Below, piece by piece: positions 24,786 to 32,488 of a stretch of DNA of 62,287 nucleotides. The translations under genes were made by a program, and so were the position numbers. Within the stretch, counting starts at the first letter, position 1. Each line of letters starts with the position of its first letter. The DNA comes from Bacteroidota bacterium (GTDB lineage: Bacteria; Bacteroidota; Bacteroidia; Chitinophagales; JADIYW01), in NCBI GenBank assembly GCA_028288625.1, contig JAQBNI010000090.1:1-62287 (forward strand). Direction: 5' to 3'. Under the pieces are notes generated by a model. It worked only from the letters and a program-made list of their open reading frames with translations. It made no database searches and had not been told where the DNA came from.

Positions 24786-25532
24786 ATGAAGAAAATTATT
24801 TTTATCCTTTTGACACTATTTGCGGCATTCACTATGTTTGCAAAAAACGCTAATGGAGAGGGCAATGGAAAAACTGCAAAATCAAAACCTCCAAAAACCA
24901 CGACTGAAAAAAAAGATTCACCACCAATTAAAGTCAATTCAAAAATGGACACTTCAAAATATGTTGTCATTTCTACCGATTACGGCGATATCCGTATACG
25001 CTTGTACGATGAAACGCCGCTGCACCGCGATAACTTTGTGAAGCTTGCAAAACAAGGCTTCTTTGACTCCACTTTATTTCATCGCATCATTCCATCCTTT
25101 ATGATACAAGGCGGCGATCCGGATTCTAAAAAAGCTGCTGCAGGTCAGCCGTTGGGCAGTGGAGATGTGGGTTACCGCGTTCCTGCCGAGTTCAACAAAA
25201 ACCTGATCCATAAGCGCGGAGTACTTGCTGCAGCGAGAGATGGAAATCCGCAAAAGGCTTCATCCGGCTGCCAGTTCTACATCACGCAGGGAAGAAAATA
25301 TTCGGAAGAAGAATTGCAGCAATTTATTTCCAGGAAAGGAAATATCTGGACGGAAGACCAAAAGAAGATCTACAAAGAGATCGGCGGTACTCCTATGCTC
25401 GACCAGGATTATACTGTTTTCGGTGAAGTGGTTTCCGGTATTGAAACCGTAGACAAAATTCTACAGGAACCACGTGACGGCAACGACAGACCATACAAAG
25501 ATATCCGTATGAAAGTACGTGTAGAAGAATAA
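24786..25532 (+). CDS. Secreted cyclophilin-type peptidyl-prolyl isomerase
   Basis: 248 residues. The N-terminus is a signal peptide (LLTLFAAFTMFAKNANG), so it should act in the periplasm or outer envelope. Cyclophilin core: DIRIRLYDETPLHRDNFV, then LFHRIIPSFMIQGGDP with the catalytic Arg and the Phe-Met-Gln block, ASSGCQFYIT, and a final VFGEVVSGIETVDKI. A 20-residue insertion rich in acidic and Lys residues precedes the VFGEV strand. These proteins speed cis-trans isomerisation of prolyl bonds in exported proteins. It ends 1 base before the DUF1572 gene, so the pair is likely co-transcribed. Confidence 0.92.
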   Translation: MKKIIFILLTLFAAFTMFAKNANGEGNGKTAKSKPPKTTTEKKDSPPIKVNSKMDTSKYVVISTDYGDIRIRLYDETPLHRDNFVKLAKQGFFDSTLFHRIIPSFMIQGGDPDSKKAAAGQPLGSGDVGYRVPAEFNKNLIHKRGVLAAARDGNPQKASSGCQFYITQGRKYSEEELQQFISRKGNIWTEDQKKIYKEIGGTPMLDQDYTVFGEVVSGIETVDKILQEPRDGNDRPYKDIRMKVRVEE

Positions 25533-25533
25533 T

Positions 25534-26088
25534 ATGGAGGAAGATCATCTCTCCGGCATAAGAAAGCTTTTCGCTTATTATAAACGTTTAGGCGAAGAAG
25601 CAATGGCGCAGGTAGCTGACGAGAAATTATTTTTTCAACCCACAGAAGATTCAAATTCTATTGCAATTATTGTACAACATCTTTCCGGGAATATGCTTTC
25701 ACACTGGACGGATTTTTTGAATAGTGATGGTGAAAAAGAATGGCGAAAAAGAGATGAAGAATTTGAAACGCATATAAATACGAAGGAGGAATTAACGGCA
25801 GCGTGGGAACTCGGGTGGCAATGCTTGTTTGATGCGATCAACCCGCTCACATCTTCGGATCTTAAAAAGATCGTTTACATCCGTAATGAAGGGCATACCG
25901 TTTCAGAAGCGATCAACCGTCAGCTTGCACATTATGCGTATCACGTAGGGCAGATCATATTTTTGGCGAAGATGCTTGCAGAGGATCAATGGAAAAGCTT
26001 ATCAATCCCAAAAAATAAATCAAAAGATTATAACACGAATAAATTTTCACAGGAAAAAGGCAATTCTTTTTTTACAGATAAAGTATAA
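25534..26088 (+). CDS. DUF1572/DinB-superfamily protein
   Basis: 184 residues, a second DinB-fold protein in the segment. The metal-type His pattern appears as IIVQHLSGNM near residue 48 and LAHYAYHVGQI near 131-141, the usual spacing in this superfamily. The domain is helical throughout. DUF1572 members in Bacteroidota are thought to bind a divalent metal, but no reaction is established. The start at 25534 follows the cyclophilin stop by one base. The C-terminal 40 residues are low in conserved features, rich in Lys and Asn. Confidence 0.82.
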   Translation: MEEDHLSGIRKLFAYYKRLGEEAMAQVADEKLFFQPTEDSNSIAIIVQHLSGNMLSHWTDFLNSDGEKEWRKRDEEFETHINTKEELTAAWELGWQCLFDAINPLTSSDLKKIVYIRNEGHTVSEAINRQLAHYAYHVGQIIFLAKMLAEDQWKSLSIPKNKSKDYNTNKFSQEKGNSFFTDKV

Positions 26089-26114
26089 TTTATATCTTAC
26101 ATAAAATTCAGTCT

Positions 26115-26549
26115 ATGAAAACGCATAAAAAGAAAATTATTGTAATGCTGCTCATGTTGGTTTCTGTTATGATCATGAGCTTTAAAGCCGCTACTGAAGA
26201 CAAACAACCGCAGAAATTTCAGAATTTAAAAGTGCTTCCGAAAAACATTTCGCATGATGACCTGATTGCTGTGATGAGGAATTACTGCACAGCGCTGGGG
26301 GTGAAATGCGGGCAGTGCCATGCAAAAGCTGCAGGTAGCGATAAGCTGGATTTTGTATCCGATGCAGTAGAAGATAAAGCTGTTGCAAGAAAAATGATCA
26401 AGATGGCGAATGCCATTAATAAAAAATATTTCAGTGCAAATGCCGGAACGATTGCATGTATGACTTGTCACAACGGGAAATTAGATCCGGGTAAATCATC
26501 AGCACAAGCGATTCCAAAATCACCTGCTGATTCTTCAAAGCGCCAGTAA
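26115..26549 (+). CDS. Small di-haem c-type cytochrome, photosynthetic-reaction-centre cytochrome-like
   Basis: 144 residues. A signal peptide (LLMLVSVMIMSF) is followed by FQNLKVLPKNISHDDLIAVM and two CxxCH haem sites: CGQCH at 65-69 and CMTCH at 115-119. The lead-in to the first haem site matches the CytoC_RC pattern used for reaction-centre-type cytochromes, which also occur in non-photosynthetic Bacteroidota as small electron carriers. The C-terminus is Pro/Ser/Lys-rich. It should act in the periplasm. The redox partner is not in the window. It converges on the Tim44-like gene with a 4-base gap. Confidence 0.88.
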   Translation: MKTHKKKIIVMLLMLVSVMIMSFKAATEDKQPQKFQNLKVLPKNISHDDLIAVMRNYCTALGVKCGQCHAKAAGSDKLDFVSDAVEDKAVARKMIKMANAINKKYFSANAGTIACMTCHNGKLDPGKSSAQAIPKSPADSSKRQ

Positions 26550-26553
26550 CCGG

Positions 26554-28368
26554 TTAAATTGTTTTTACCTTATCGAGTAATGCTTTTTCTTCGGAAGAAA
26601 TGGAGTTGTCAATATTCGCAGCTTTTTCCATGAGCGAAATTATCTTTTGTTTTTGTTTTGCGTCCTGCGGCATGCGAACGACGAGCTTGTTTGTTTGTGC
26701 AAGCATGAGAAATCCCTGTATTTTATTCAGATCGTAATTCCATTTTTTAGCAAGCATGTTGATGTATTGCTTTTCCTCTTCCGTGATCCTTCCATCTGCG
26801 GAAACCATCATTAATACATTGTTCAGCGCATAATCTCGAACGGAAAACAGATCATCCAGTTCATCAATATTTTTGTTGATCGTCAGTGTCGTTCCACTCG
26901 CCTTTTTGAAATCTTCATATTCTGCAGCAGACATCCAGTCGCTGATGATCCATTCGAATTTCGTACTGTTGAGCTGTGCATGGCAATAAGAACATTGAGT
27001 ATCGATCGTATCTTTTACTGGCGCTCCGCAGTTTGGACAGCTGTGTGCATACAGCGATCCCTGTGGTTTTACAGCGCCTGCATCGCGGCTCATGATCAAT
27101 ATTTCGTTATATGAAAAAACAACAGAGTCGAACGCAGGACTGCCGTCGGTATTTTTTATTTGCTGTGAAGAACGCTTCAGTGCGATCACAATATTATCTT
27201 TTCCATTCTCGCGGAAATAATCAAAGGAAGTCACATGATTTAAATACAAGCGGTTGAATACAAACCGCGGTTGAGTTTTTATCTGCTGCTGAAGCTTATC
27301 AAACAATTTATCGGAAACAAATCTTCGAGTGATCTCCGGTTTTTTTAATGCAAGGGCTGTCATCATTTGCATGTAACCGTTGCTTGCTTTATCTTCCAAA
27401 AGCTGCAAAGAAAAATCCTGTTTCTCGCCGATCTGTTCCCTGATCTGTTTTGAAAATTTCCCCTGCTTTTCGTATTTCGAATTGGAATTATAATAATCAT
27501 CCGGCTGTGTGATCTCCGTTAAGATCCAGTCGTAATCACCTAAATAAGTTATGGTAGAACAGTAAGGACATTTAGCAGTTTCCCCGCCGTTGTTCGGAAG
27601 ATCGCCTCCGCAATTCGGGCAATTATTGGTGTGATAAAGGTCTTTTTCTTTAACGCCCGATTTTTTTATGAACGACCAGAACTCCAGCGCCTGCAAGGGT
27701 CCGCCATCATTCAATTGCGTATATTTATTGGAAGTGAAGGCATCGTACATCGAATATTGAATACCAACATGAATGATATCGTAATTTCCATCGCTTTCTA
27801 CATCATCTAAAAAGATCTGTTGAATTTGGATATCAGAAACTTCATTTACCTGTTCGATTTGCTTCATCATGATGAACTGTGTATTGAAGCGCTGGTACAC
27901 GCCATCGGAGATCCATTTTCTAACTGCAGAGAGATCCTGCAGCATCCATGCATCCTGGATATTCATAAACGCTGTACGCACTTTTTGCTTGAAGTTTTCT
28001 TTATTGAAATCCGGGTTTCTTTTAAAAAGATCATCGGGAATATTATCGGTCTTATTTGCGATACTATTTGTTGCATCGCCTGAAGTATAATTTGGAATAT
28101 CATTTAACCCGCTTATATTCTGATATTTTTTTGAAGCGCGATAGATCACGTAAATGATCACGACTAATACGATAATGTTGAGTGGGAACGGGAGCATAAA
28201 GATCAGCCGCAATAAGAAGTAAACTATATAAAATATTCCGCCGCCATCGCCGCCACCACCACCGCTGTGTCCGCCTCCGGCGCCTCCTGCTGATGCAAGC
28301 ACTGTGGCAGAAAAAATAATAAGGATAAGGAATGATAGAAATTTCTTCGTCAGCACGCAATACTTCAT
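26554..28368 (-). CDS. Tim44-like, double zinc-ribbon, TerB-domain membrane protein
   Basis: 604 residues. Signal-type segment, then a Gly-rich linker (about 27-44), a transmembrane helix (about 60-77), and two Tim44-like modules each followed by a zinc ribbon: Cys250/253/267/270 and Cys444/447/459/462. Residues 510-604 look like TerB (SADGRITEEEKQYINMLAKK). Tim44-like domains fold as NTF2-like cups that hold membrane or hydrophobic ligands. The combination is known from Bacteroidota proteins of unknown function. The repeat of module plus ribbon suggests internal duplication. It is a single gene, convergent with the cytochrome gene. Confidence 0.85.
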   Translation of the reverse strand: MKYCVLTKKFLSFLILIIFSATVLASAGGAGGGHSGGGGGDGGGIFYIVYFLLRLIFMLPFPLNIIVLVVIIYVIYRASKKYQNISGLNDIPNYTSGDATNSIANKTDNIPDDLFKRNPDFNKENFKQKVRTAFMNIQDAWMLQDLSAVRKWISDGVYQRFNTQFIMMKQIEQVNEVSDIQIQQIFLDDVESDGNYDIIHVGIQYSMYDAFTSNKYTQLNDGGPLQALEFWSFIKKSGVKEKDLYHTNNCPNCGGDLPNNGGETAKCPYCSTITYLGDYDWILTEITQPDDYYNSNSKYEKQGKFSKQIREQIGEKQDFSLQLLEDKASNGYMQMMTALALKKPEITRRFVSDKLFDKLQQQIKTQPRFVFNRLYLNHVTSFDYFRENGKDNIVIALKRSSQQIKNTDGSPAFDSVVFSYNEILIMSRDAGAVKPQGSLYAHSCPNCGAPVKDTIDTQCSYCHAQLNSTKFEWIISDWMSAAEYEDFKKASGTTLTINKNIDELDDLFSVRDYALNNVLMMVSADGRITEEEKQYINMLAKKWNYDLNKIQGFLMLAQTNKLVVRMPQDAKQKQKIISLMEKAANIDNSISSEEKALLDKVKTI

Positions 28369-28428
28369 AAACAGCTTTGAAGCGTAAATATAATTAAATG
28401 AAAATAAGTTCCTGATGATGATAGGTTA

Positions 28429-29001
28429 TCAAAGCTTAAGCACAAACCGCCATGGAAGCGCGGCATCTTCTGCGGCATAGTCGATGCCGATACGCGGCGT
28501 AGCTTCTATTTGATCTTCTTTGATCTTTATTTTAGATTTCTCGATCCAGATCTTCGTGCCCGATAATTCCAATCCATAATGCTGACGATTAATGCCTAAT
28601 GCGGCGCATACTTTTCCGGGACCGTTGCATAAATTTTTATCGACCTTATCTTTTTTTCGCCTGATTAAAATATCTTCTATCCCGATCGTAGGTTGTATGG
28701 CGCGGATCAATACAGCCTGTGCGAAATCTTTTTTACCTGTCACTACATTAAAGAGATGATGCATGCCGTAACAAAAATAAACGTACGACAACCCTCCTTT
28801 TTCAAACATAATTTTTGTGCGATCCGTTTTTCTTTTGTTGTAAGCATGAGATCCTTTTTCGATCTCGCTGTAAGCTTCGGTTTCTGTGATAATTCCTCCT
28901 GTCCGTATGCCGTCTATTTCAGTGATCAATACTTTTCCCAGCAGATCTTTTGCAAGATGCACTACATCTTCATTATGGTAATATTTTTCCGGGAGTTTCA
29001 T
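28429..29001 (-). CDS. mpg: DNA-3-methyladenine glycosylase (AAG/Mpg family)
   Basis: 190 residues, the compact size of the bacterial MPG family. Blocks: LAKDLLGKVLITEIDG, the catalytic acidic region TETEAYSEIEKGSHAYNKRKTDRTKIMFEKG, VYFCYGMHHLFNVVTG, and NGPGKVCAALGI. It excises alkylated purines (3-methyladenine, hypoxanthine) in base excision repair. The AP-site enzyme needed next is encoded at 9710-10486. Divergent from the methyltransferase gene at 29096; the gap contains ACTTATAACTT-like words. Confidence 0.93.
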   Translation of the reverse strand: MKLPEKYYHNEDVVHLAKDLLGKVLITEIDGIRTGGIITETEAYSEIEKGSHAYNKRKTDRTKIMFEKGGLSYVYFCYGMHHLFNVVTGKKDFAQAVLIRAIQPTIGIEDILIRRKKDKVDKNLCNGPGKVCAALGINRQHYGLELSGTKIWIEKSKIKIKEDQIEATPRIGIDYAAEDAALPWRFVLKL

Positions 29002-29095
29002 TTACTTACAAAATAACAGAATTTATTCAACACATGTTTTTCAGACTTCACGTAAAACCTTATAACTTATAACTTTTATCCGATAACTTTACGCC

Positions 29096-29800
29096 ATGCC
29101 GAAAGGAAAACTATACCTCATTCCAACAATCATATCAGAAAATGCATGGCACACTATTCCGCCGTATATCAAAGAAATAATTATAGACACTGATTTTTAC
29201 ATTGTAGAAAATATAAAAACTGCGAGGCGCTTTATTAAGGGAATTCATAAAGAAAAAAATATTGATGAATGTGAATTCATGGAGCTGGACAAACATCATA
29301 ACTATCAATTTGATGAATCTTTTTTAAATGTAATATTTGAAGGAAAGAATATCGGGCTGCTTTCAGAAGCCGGAACACCATGTATTGCTGATCCCGGGAA
29401 CAAAATTGTAAAAATTGCACATGAGCTTGAAATCGATGTAATTCCTTTAACCGGTCCGACTTCTATCTTGCTGGCTTTAATGGGAAGCGGCTTTAACGGT
29501 CAGCAGTTTACATTCAACGGATATCTCCCTATCGAACCAAAAGATCTGAAGAATAAAATCTTACAAATGGAAACCCTGGCAAGAAAAGGAGTGACGCAAA
29601 TTTTCATGGATACGCCATATCGAAATATAAAATTATATGAAGAGTTGCTGCGCACATTAAAGTTCGATTCCATGCTGTGTATTGCGTGCAACCTGACGGC
29701 GAAGGATGAATTTATTAAAACTTTACCAATGGCGGAATGGAAGAATCGAAAACCCGATATCAATAAAAAACCTTGTATCTTTGTTTTGGGCGGAGCTTAA
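29096..29800 (+). CDS. RsmI-like tetrapyrrole-methylase-fold methyltransferase
   Basis: 234 residues. TP-methylase fold: GKLYLIPTIISENAWHTIPPY at the start, GLLSEAGTPCIADPG with the SAM-binding AGTPCIADPG loop, then PLTGPTSILLALMGSGFNGQQFTFNGYLP. This is the layout of RsmI (16S rRNA C1402 ribose methyltransferase), but the Bacteroidota genome usually has RsmI elsewhere and a second paralogue of this type, so the exact target is open. The gene is followed by DUF3109 with a 19-base gap. Motif TAACTTTA at 29083-29090 sits where a -7 box would be. Confidence 0.84.
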   Translation: MPKGKLYLIPTIISENAWHTIPPYIKEIIIDTDFYIVENIKTARRFIKGIHKEKNIDECEFMELDKHHNYQFDESFLNVIFEGKNIGLLSEAGTPCIADPGNKIVKIAHELEIDVIPLTGPTSILLALMGSGFNGQQFTFNGYLPIEPKDLKNKILQMETLARKGVTQIFMDTPYRNIKLYEELLRTLKFDSMLCIACNLTAKDEFIKTLPMAEWKNRKPDINKKPCIFVLGGA

Positions 29801-29819
29801 TTTTCTAACGTTTATTCCA

Positions 29820-30389
29820 ATGATCTTAATTGACGACATATTAGTGAGTGATGATGTTGTAAAAAAACAATTCGTCTGCAATCTTACAAAATGCAAGGGC
29901 GTTTGTTGCGTGGAAGGCGATAGCGGCGCGCCGGTTGAAGAAGCGGAAACAAAGATCCTTACAGAAATATTTCCTGCAATAAGAAAATACCTAACCCCCG
30001 AAGGCGTTAAAGCTATAGAAAAACAAGGCGCTTTCGTCGATGAGCCGGATGACGAGTATACCGCTTATGCTACCCCATTGATCAACGGCGCTGCATGTGC
30101 GTATGTAAATTACGAAAAAGACGGCGTTATTAGTTGCGGTATTGAGAAGGCATGGAAGGAAGGCGCGACTACATTCCGGAAACCTATCAGCTGTCATTTA
30201 TATCCTATCAGAATAAAACCGATGGAAACAGTAACTGCAGTGAATTATGATGTATGGAATATCTGCAGCGATGCGTGCACACTTGGGAAAAAATTGAAAG
30301 TCCCTGTGTATGCTTTTTTGAAAGATGCATTGGTCAGGAAATTCGGACAGGAATTTTATGACACTTTAGACCAAGTCGCCAAAAAATAA
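29820..30389 (+). CDS. DUF3109 cysteine-rich protein (putative metal-binding)
   Basis: 189 residues from ATG 29820. N-terminal CNLTKCKGVCCVEGD, mid-chain ISCGIEKAW, ISCHLYPIRI and the ICSDACTLG motif give about nine cysteines in conserved places, consistent with a Zn or Fe-S site like the CxxxCxxCC (YkgJ-type) proteins. A longer frame starts at 29706 inside the upstream gene and is rejected, because the first motif of the family begins MILIDDILVSDD. The name DUF3109 is from memory of this pattern. No reaction is known. It follows the methyltransferase gene directly and may be co-transcribed. Confidence 0.82.
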   Translation: MILIDDILVSDDVVKKQFVCNLTKCKGVCCVEGDSGAPVEEAETKILTEIFPAIRKYLTPEGVKAIEKQGAFVDEPDDEYTAYATPLINGAACAYVNYEKDGVISCGIEKAWKEGATTFRKPISCHLYPIRIKPMETVTAVNYDVWNICSDACTLGKKLKVPVYAFLKDALVRKFGQEFYDTLDQVAKK

Positions 30390-30485
30390 TTACATATTCC
30401 TGAAGGCACTCATTCCCACCACAAATCCAATGATTGCAAGCGCATAAAATACCAGCACGATGATCGTAATGATTCCGTAGTATAG
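30390..30485 (-). pseudogene. Leftover 3' end of a duplicated DUF5362-like gene
   Basis: On the minus strand, from about 30485 to the TAA at 30390-30392, the frame reads LYYGIITIIVLVFYALAII and then GFVVGMSAFRNM. The intact neighbour at 30518-30997 ends with a matching ILTIIMLVYYGLNLLVFLVA, so [IL]TII[MV]LV[YF]Y[GA]L is repeated. No start or N-terminal part belongs to this fragment; it looks like the tail of a second copy whose body was lost. The alternative is an ancestral C-terminus displaced by a frameshift. Confidence 0.5.
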
Positions 30486-30517
30486 GAAACACAAATAAAG
30501 GCTAAAGTGCAGGCCAG

Positions 30518-30997
30518 TTAAAATATGTCAAAGACGGATTTCATAATGCTATCGCCCGCCACGAGAAATACCAGCAAATTTAATCCATAATATACAAGCA
30601 TGATGATCGTAAGTATTCCAATGGTATGAATTGCGGATCTTAGTCGCTTCAATGCAAGTTCCAAATCTGTTTCATCATTTGTCTCAATCGCCTGTTTTAC
30701 TTTTTTTGAAAATTGAAATAGCCGGAAAGCAGCGTATATAAAAAAAATACCCAATACTGCAAAAAGAAAATCACCTATTATAGAAGCACTCGCTATTATC
30801 AATGCCGTGGCAAAATTTGGAAATACAGTTATAAAAAAACCACTTTGCATTACAGCGGTATCAATTGAAAATATAATTCCAACGACAGATAGAAATTTTA
30901 TCCAGTTGGCGGTTTGCTTTAAATATTTTTTTGATAAAGAATTTAAAATCAGGACTGATGAAGCCGAATGACTACTTGGTAAATGTTCGTTTTCCAT
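30518..30997 (-). CDS. DUF5362-like membrane protein
   Basis: 159 residues, mostly hydrophobic: SVVGIIFSIDTAVMQSG, AVLGIFFIYAAFRLFQFSKK and a C-terminal ILTIIMLVYYGLNLLVFLVAG. About four transmembrane segments with a Lys/Glu-rich cytosolic loop between the second and third (SKKVKQAIETNDETDLELALKR). Similar small proteins in Bacteroidota are listed as DUF5362; function is unknown. A tail-like duplicate follows (30390-30485). The gene is upstream of, and co-directional with, the DUF3109-facing edge but on the opposite strand from that gene. The family name is a pattern-based guess. Confidence 0.72.
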   Translation of the reverse strand: MENEHLPSSHSASSVLILNSLSKKYLKQTANWIKFLSVVGIIFSIDTAVMQSGFFITVFPNFATALIIASASIIGDFLFAVLGIFFIYAAFRLFQFSKKVKQAIETNDETDLELALKRLRSAIHTIGILTIIMLVYYGLNLLVFLVAGDSIMKSVFDIF

Positions 30998-31032
30998 AGG
31001 TTTGGTTTTATATATAAATATAAGAAAACAAG

Positions 31033-31730
31033 TTATAAAGTGCCGAGCGCGATGCGGATCATGTCGTTAAAGGAGGTTTGTCTTTCATCAGCAGTGCAGG
31101 ATTCAGCCGTACACAAACTATCACTGATGGTCAATATAGCTAGCGCCTTAACGCCATATTTTGCTGCAATAGTGTATAATGTGGAGGTTCCATTTCTACG
31201 CAAAGCACGCCGTATGCCGCCCATTTTTTGTAGAAGAGCGGCTCTTCTTCATAGAATTCGTCGGAGGAAAGTACGTTGCCGGTTTTCACAGGAATGTTGA
31301 GTTGTTGTGCTGCTTTATGTGCTTTTAATAAAAGATCGAAGTCTGCAGCCGGTGCAAAATCTGCTCCGGGAAACTTGTTGCGGTTCATTGAAGAATTTGT
31401 ACTTGCTGAAAGCGCCATTACCACATCTTTTACTTTTATATACTCCTGGAATGAACCCGCGGTACCAATGCGTATCATATTCTTTACGCCGTATTCCCTG
31501 ATCAATTCATTTACATATATGGAAACGGATGGCGCGCCCATGCCTGTTCCCTGTACAGAAACACGAATTCCATTGTAGTAGCCTGTGTAGCCATACATTC
31601 CTCTCACTTCGTTGTAACAAAACGCATCCTGTAAAAAATTTTCCGCAACATATTTAGCACGCAACGGATCACCCGGCAGTAAAATTGTTTCTGCAATGTC
31701 TCCTTGTTTTGCGCCGATATGAATACTCAT
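31033..31730 (-). pseudogene. deoD: Purine nucleoside phosphorylase DeoD, interrupted by a one-base frameshift
   Basis: The first 180 residues from ATG 31730 match Deo[50 protein letters not shown], and LCVEME. After Glu the frame goes wrong ([10 protein letters not shown] then stop at 31140). Restoring one A near 31188-31189 makes the chain continue as [24 protein letters not shown] and then [18 protein letters not shown] to a stop at 31033, the expected DeoD end with its catalytic Asp in ISDS. DeoD splits purine (deoxy)nucleosides with phosphate. It overlaps deoC by an ATGA. The event may be a real inactivation or a sequencing error in an A run. Confidence 0.87.
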
Positions 31731-32407
31731 TGTTCTTGGTTATGGATTTTTTTTTCTTCATTGACGATCTGTATGCCATTGCTCGTTCCGATTCTCGTTG
31801 CCCCGGCTTTAATAAACATCAAAGCAGTCTTGTAATCTTTTATTCCGCCGCTTGCTTTTATTAGTATTTTATTTTGCGTGATATTTTTCATGAGCAGAAT
31901 ATCTTCTATTGTTGCACCGCCGCTTCCAAAGCCCGTAGAAGTTTTTACAAAATCAGCTTCTGCATTACACACTAACTGTGTAGCAATTTTCTTTTCATCG
32001 CCGGTGAGGTAGCAGGTTTCAATGATCACTTTTAAAATATTATGCCCGATCGCTTCCTTCATCTTTTTAATTTCATATTCTACTTCCACGTATTTTTTTG
32101 ACCGTAAAGATCCAACATTGATGACCATATCAATTTCATGTGCGCCATTTTTTACTGCATTCTCCGCTTCATTTATTTTTGAGAGCGAATCCATAGCACC
32201 TAAAGGAAAACCTGCTACTGATGCGATCTTTACGTCATGGTTATCAAGCGTGCTTAATACGTTCCGGCAGGTATCTACATAACAGCTATTGACACACACT
32301 GCGTAAAAATTATATTTAACAGCATCCCTACACAATTGAATAATTTCTTCTTCTGTTGCAACCGGTTTTAGTAAGGTATGGTCGATATATTGTGAGATGC
32401 TCATCAT
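31727..32407 (-). CDS. deoC: Deoxyribose-phosphate aldolase
   Basis: 226 residues from ATG 32407 (next ATG 32404 is equally good; a TTG frame to 32419 is not). Core: [27 protein letters not shown], the catalytic Lys in [10 protein letters not shown], and the Schiff-base Lys in [20 protein letters not shown], then [14 protein letters not shown]. It splits deoxyribose-5-phosphate into acetaldehyde and glyceraldehyde-3-phosphate, the step after DeoD-type phosphorolysis. The stop overlaps deoD's start, so the pair forms a nucleoside-salvage operon. Divergent from nadB. Confidence 0.95.
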   Translation of the reverse strand: MMSISQYIDHTLLKPVATEEEIIQLCRDAVKYNFYAVCVNSCYVDTCRNVLSTLDNHDVKIASVAGFPLGAMDSLSKINEAENAVKNGAHEIDMVINVGSLRSKKYVEVEYEIKKMKEAIGHNILKVIIETCYLTGDEKKIATQLVCNAEADFVKTSTGFGSGGATIEDILLMKNITQNKILIKASGGIKDYKTALMFIKAGATRIGTSNGIQIVNEEKKIHNQEQ

Positions 32408-32476
32408 GCTGTTGATCAAACTTACATAAAAAACATAAAAATCTGATATCTATTCTTACTACTCATATCTAAGTAT

Positions 32477-32484
32477 TACTTTTG
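32477..32484 (+). promoter_or_regulatory. Candidate -7 box right before nadB
   Basis: TACTTTTG ends four bases before the ATG of nadB, so transcription would start within or just before the start codon and the mRNA would be leaderless or nearly so. No -33 TTG was found at the right distance. Confidence 0.5.
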
Positions 32485-32488
32485 TAGT

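Noticed and set aside
29706-29819. N-terminal extension of the DUF3109 protein
   Set aside because: It would sit inside the methyltransferase gene; the family motif begins at the ATG at 29820.
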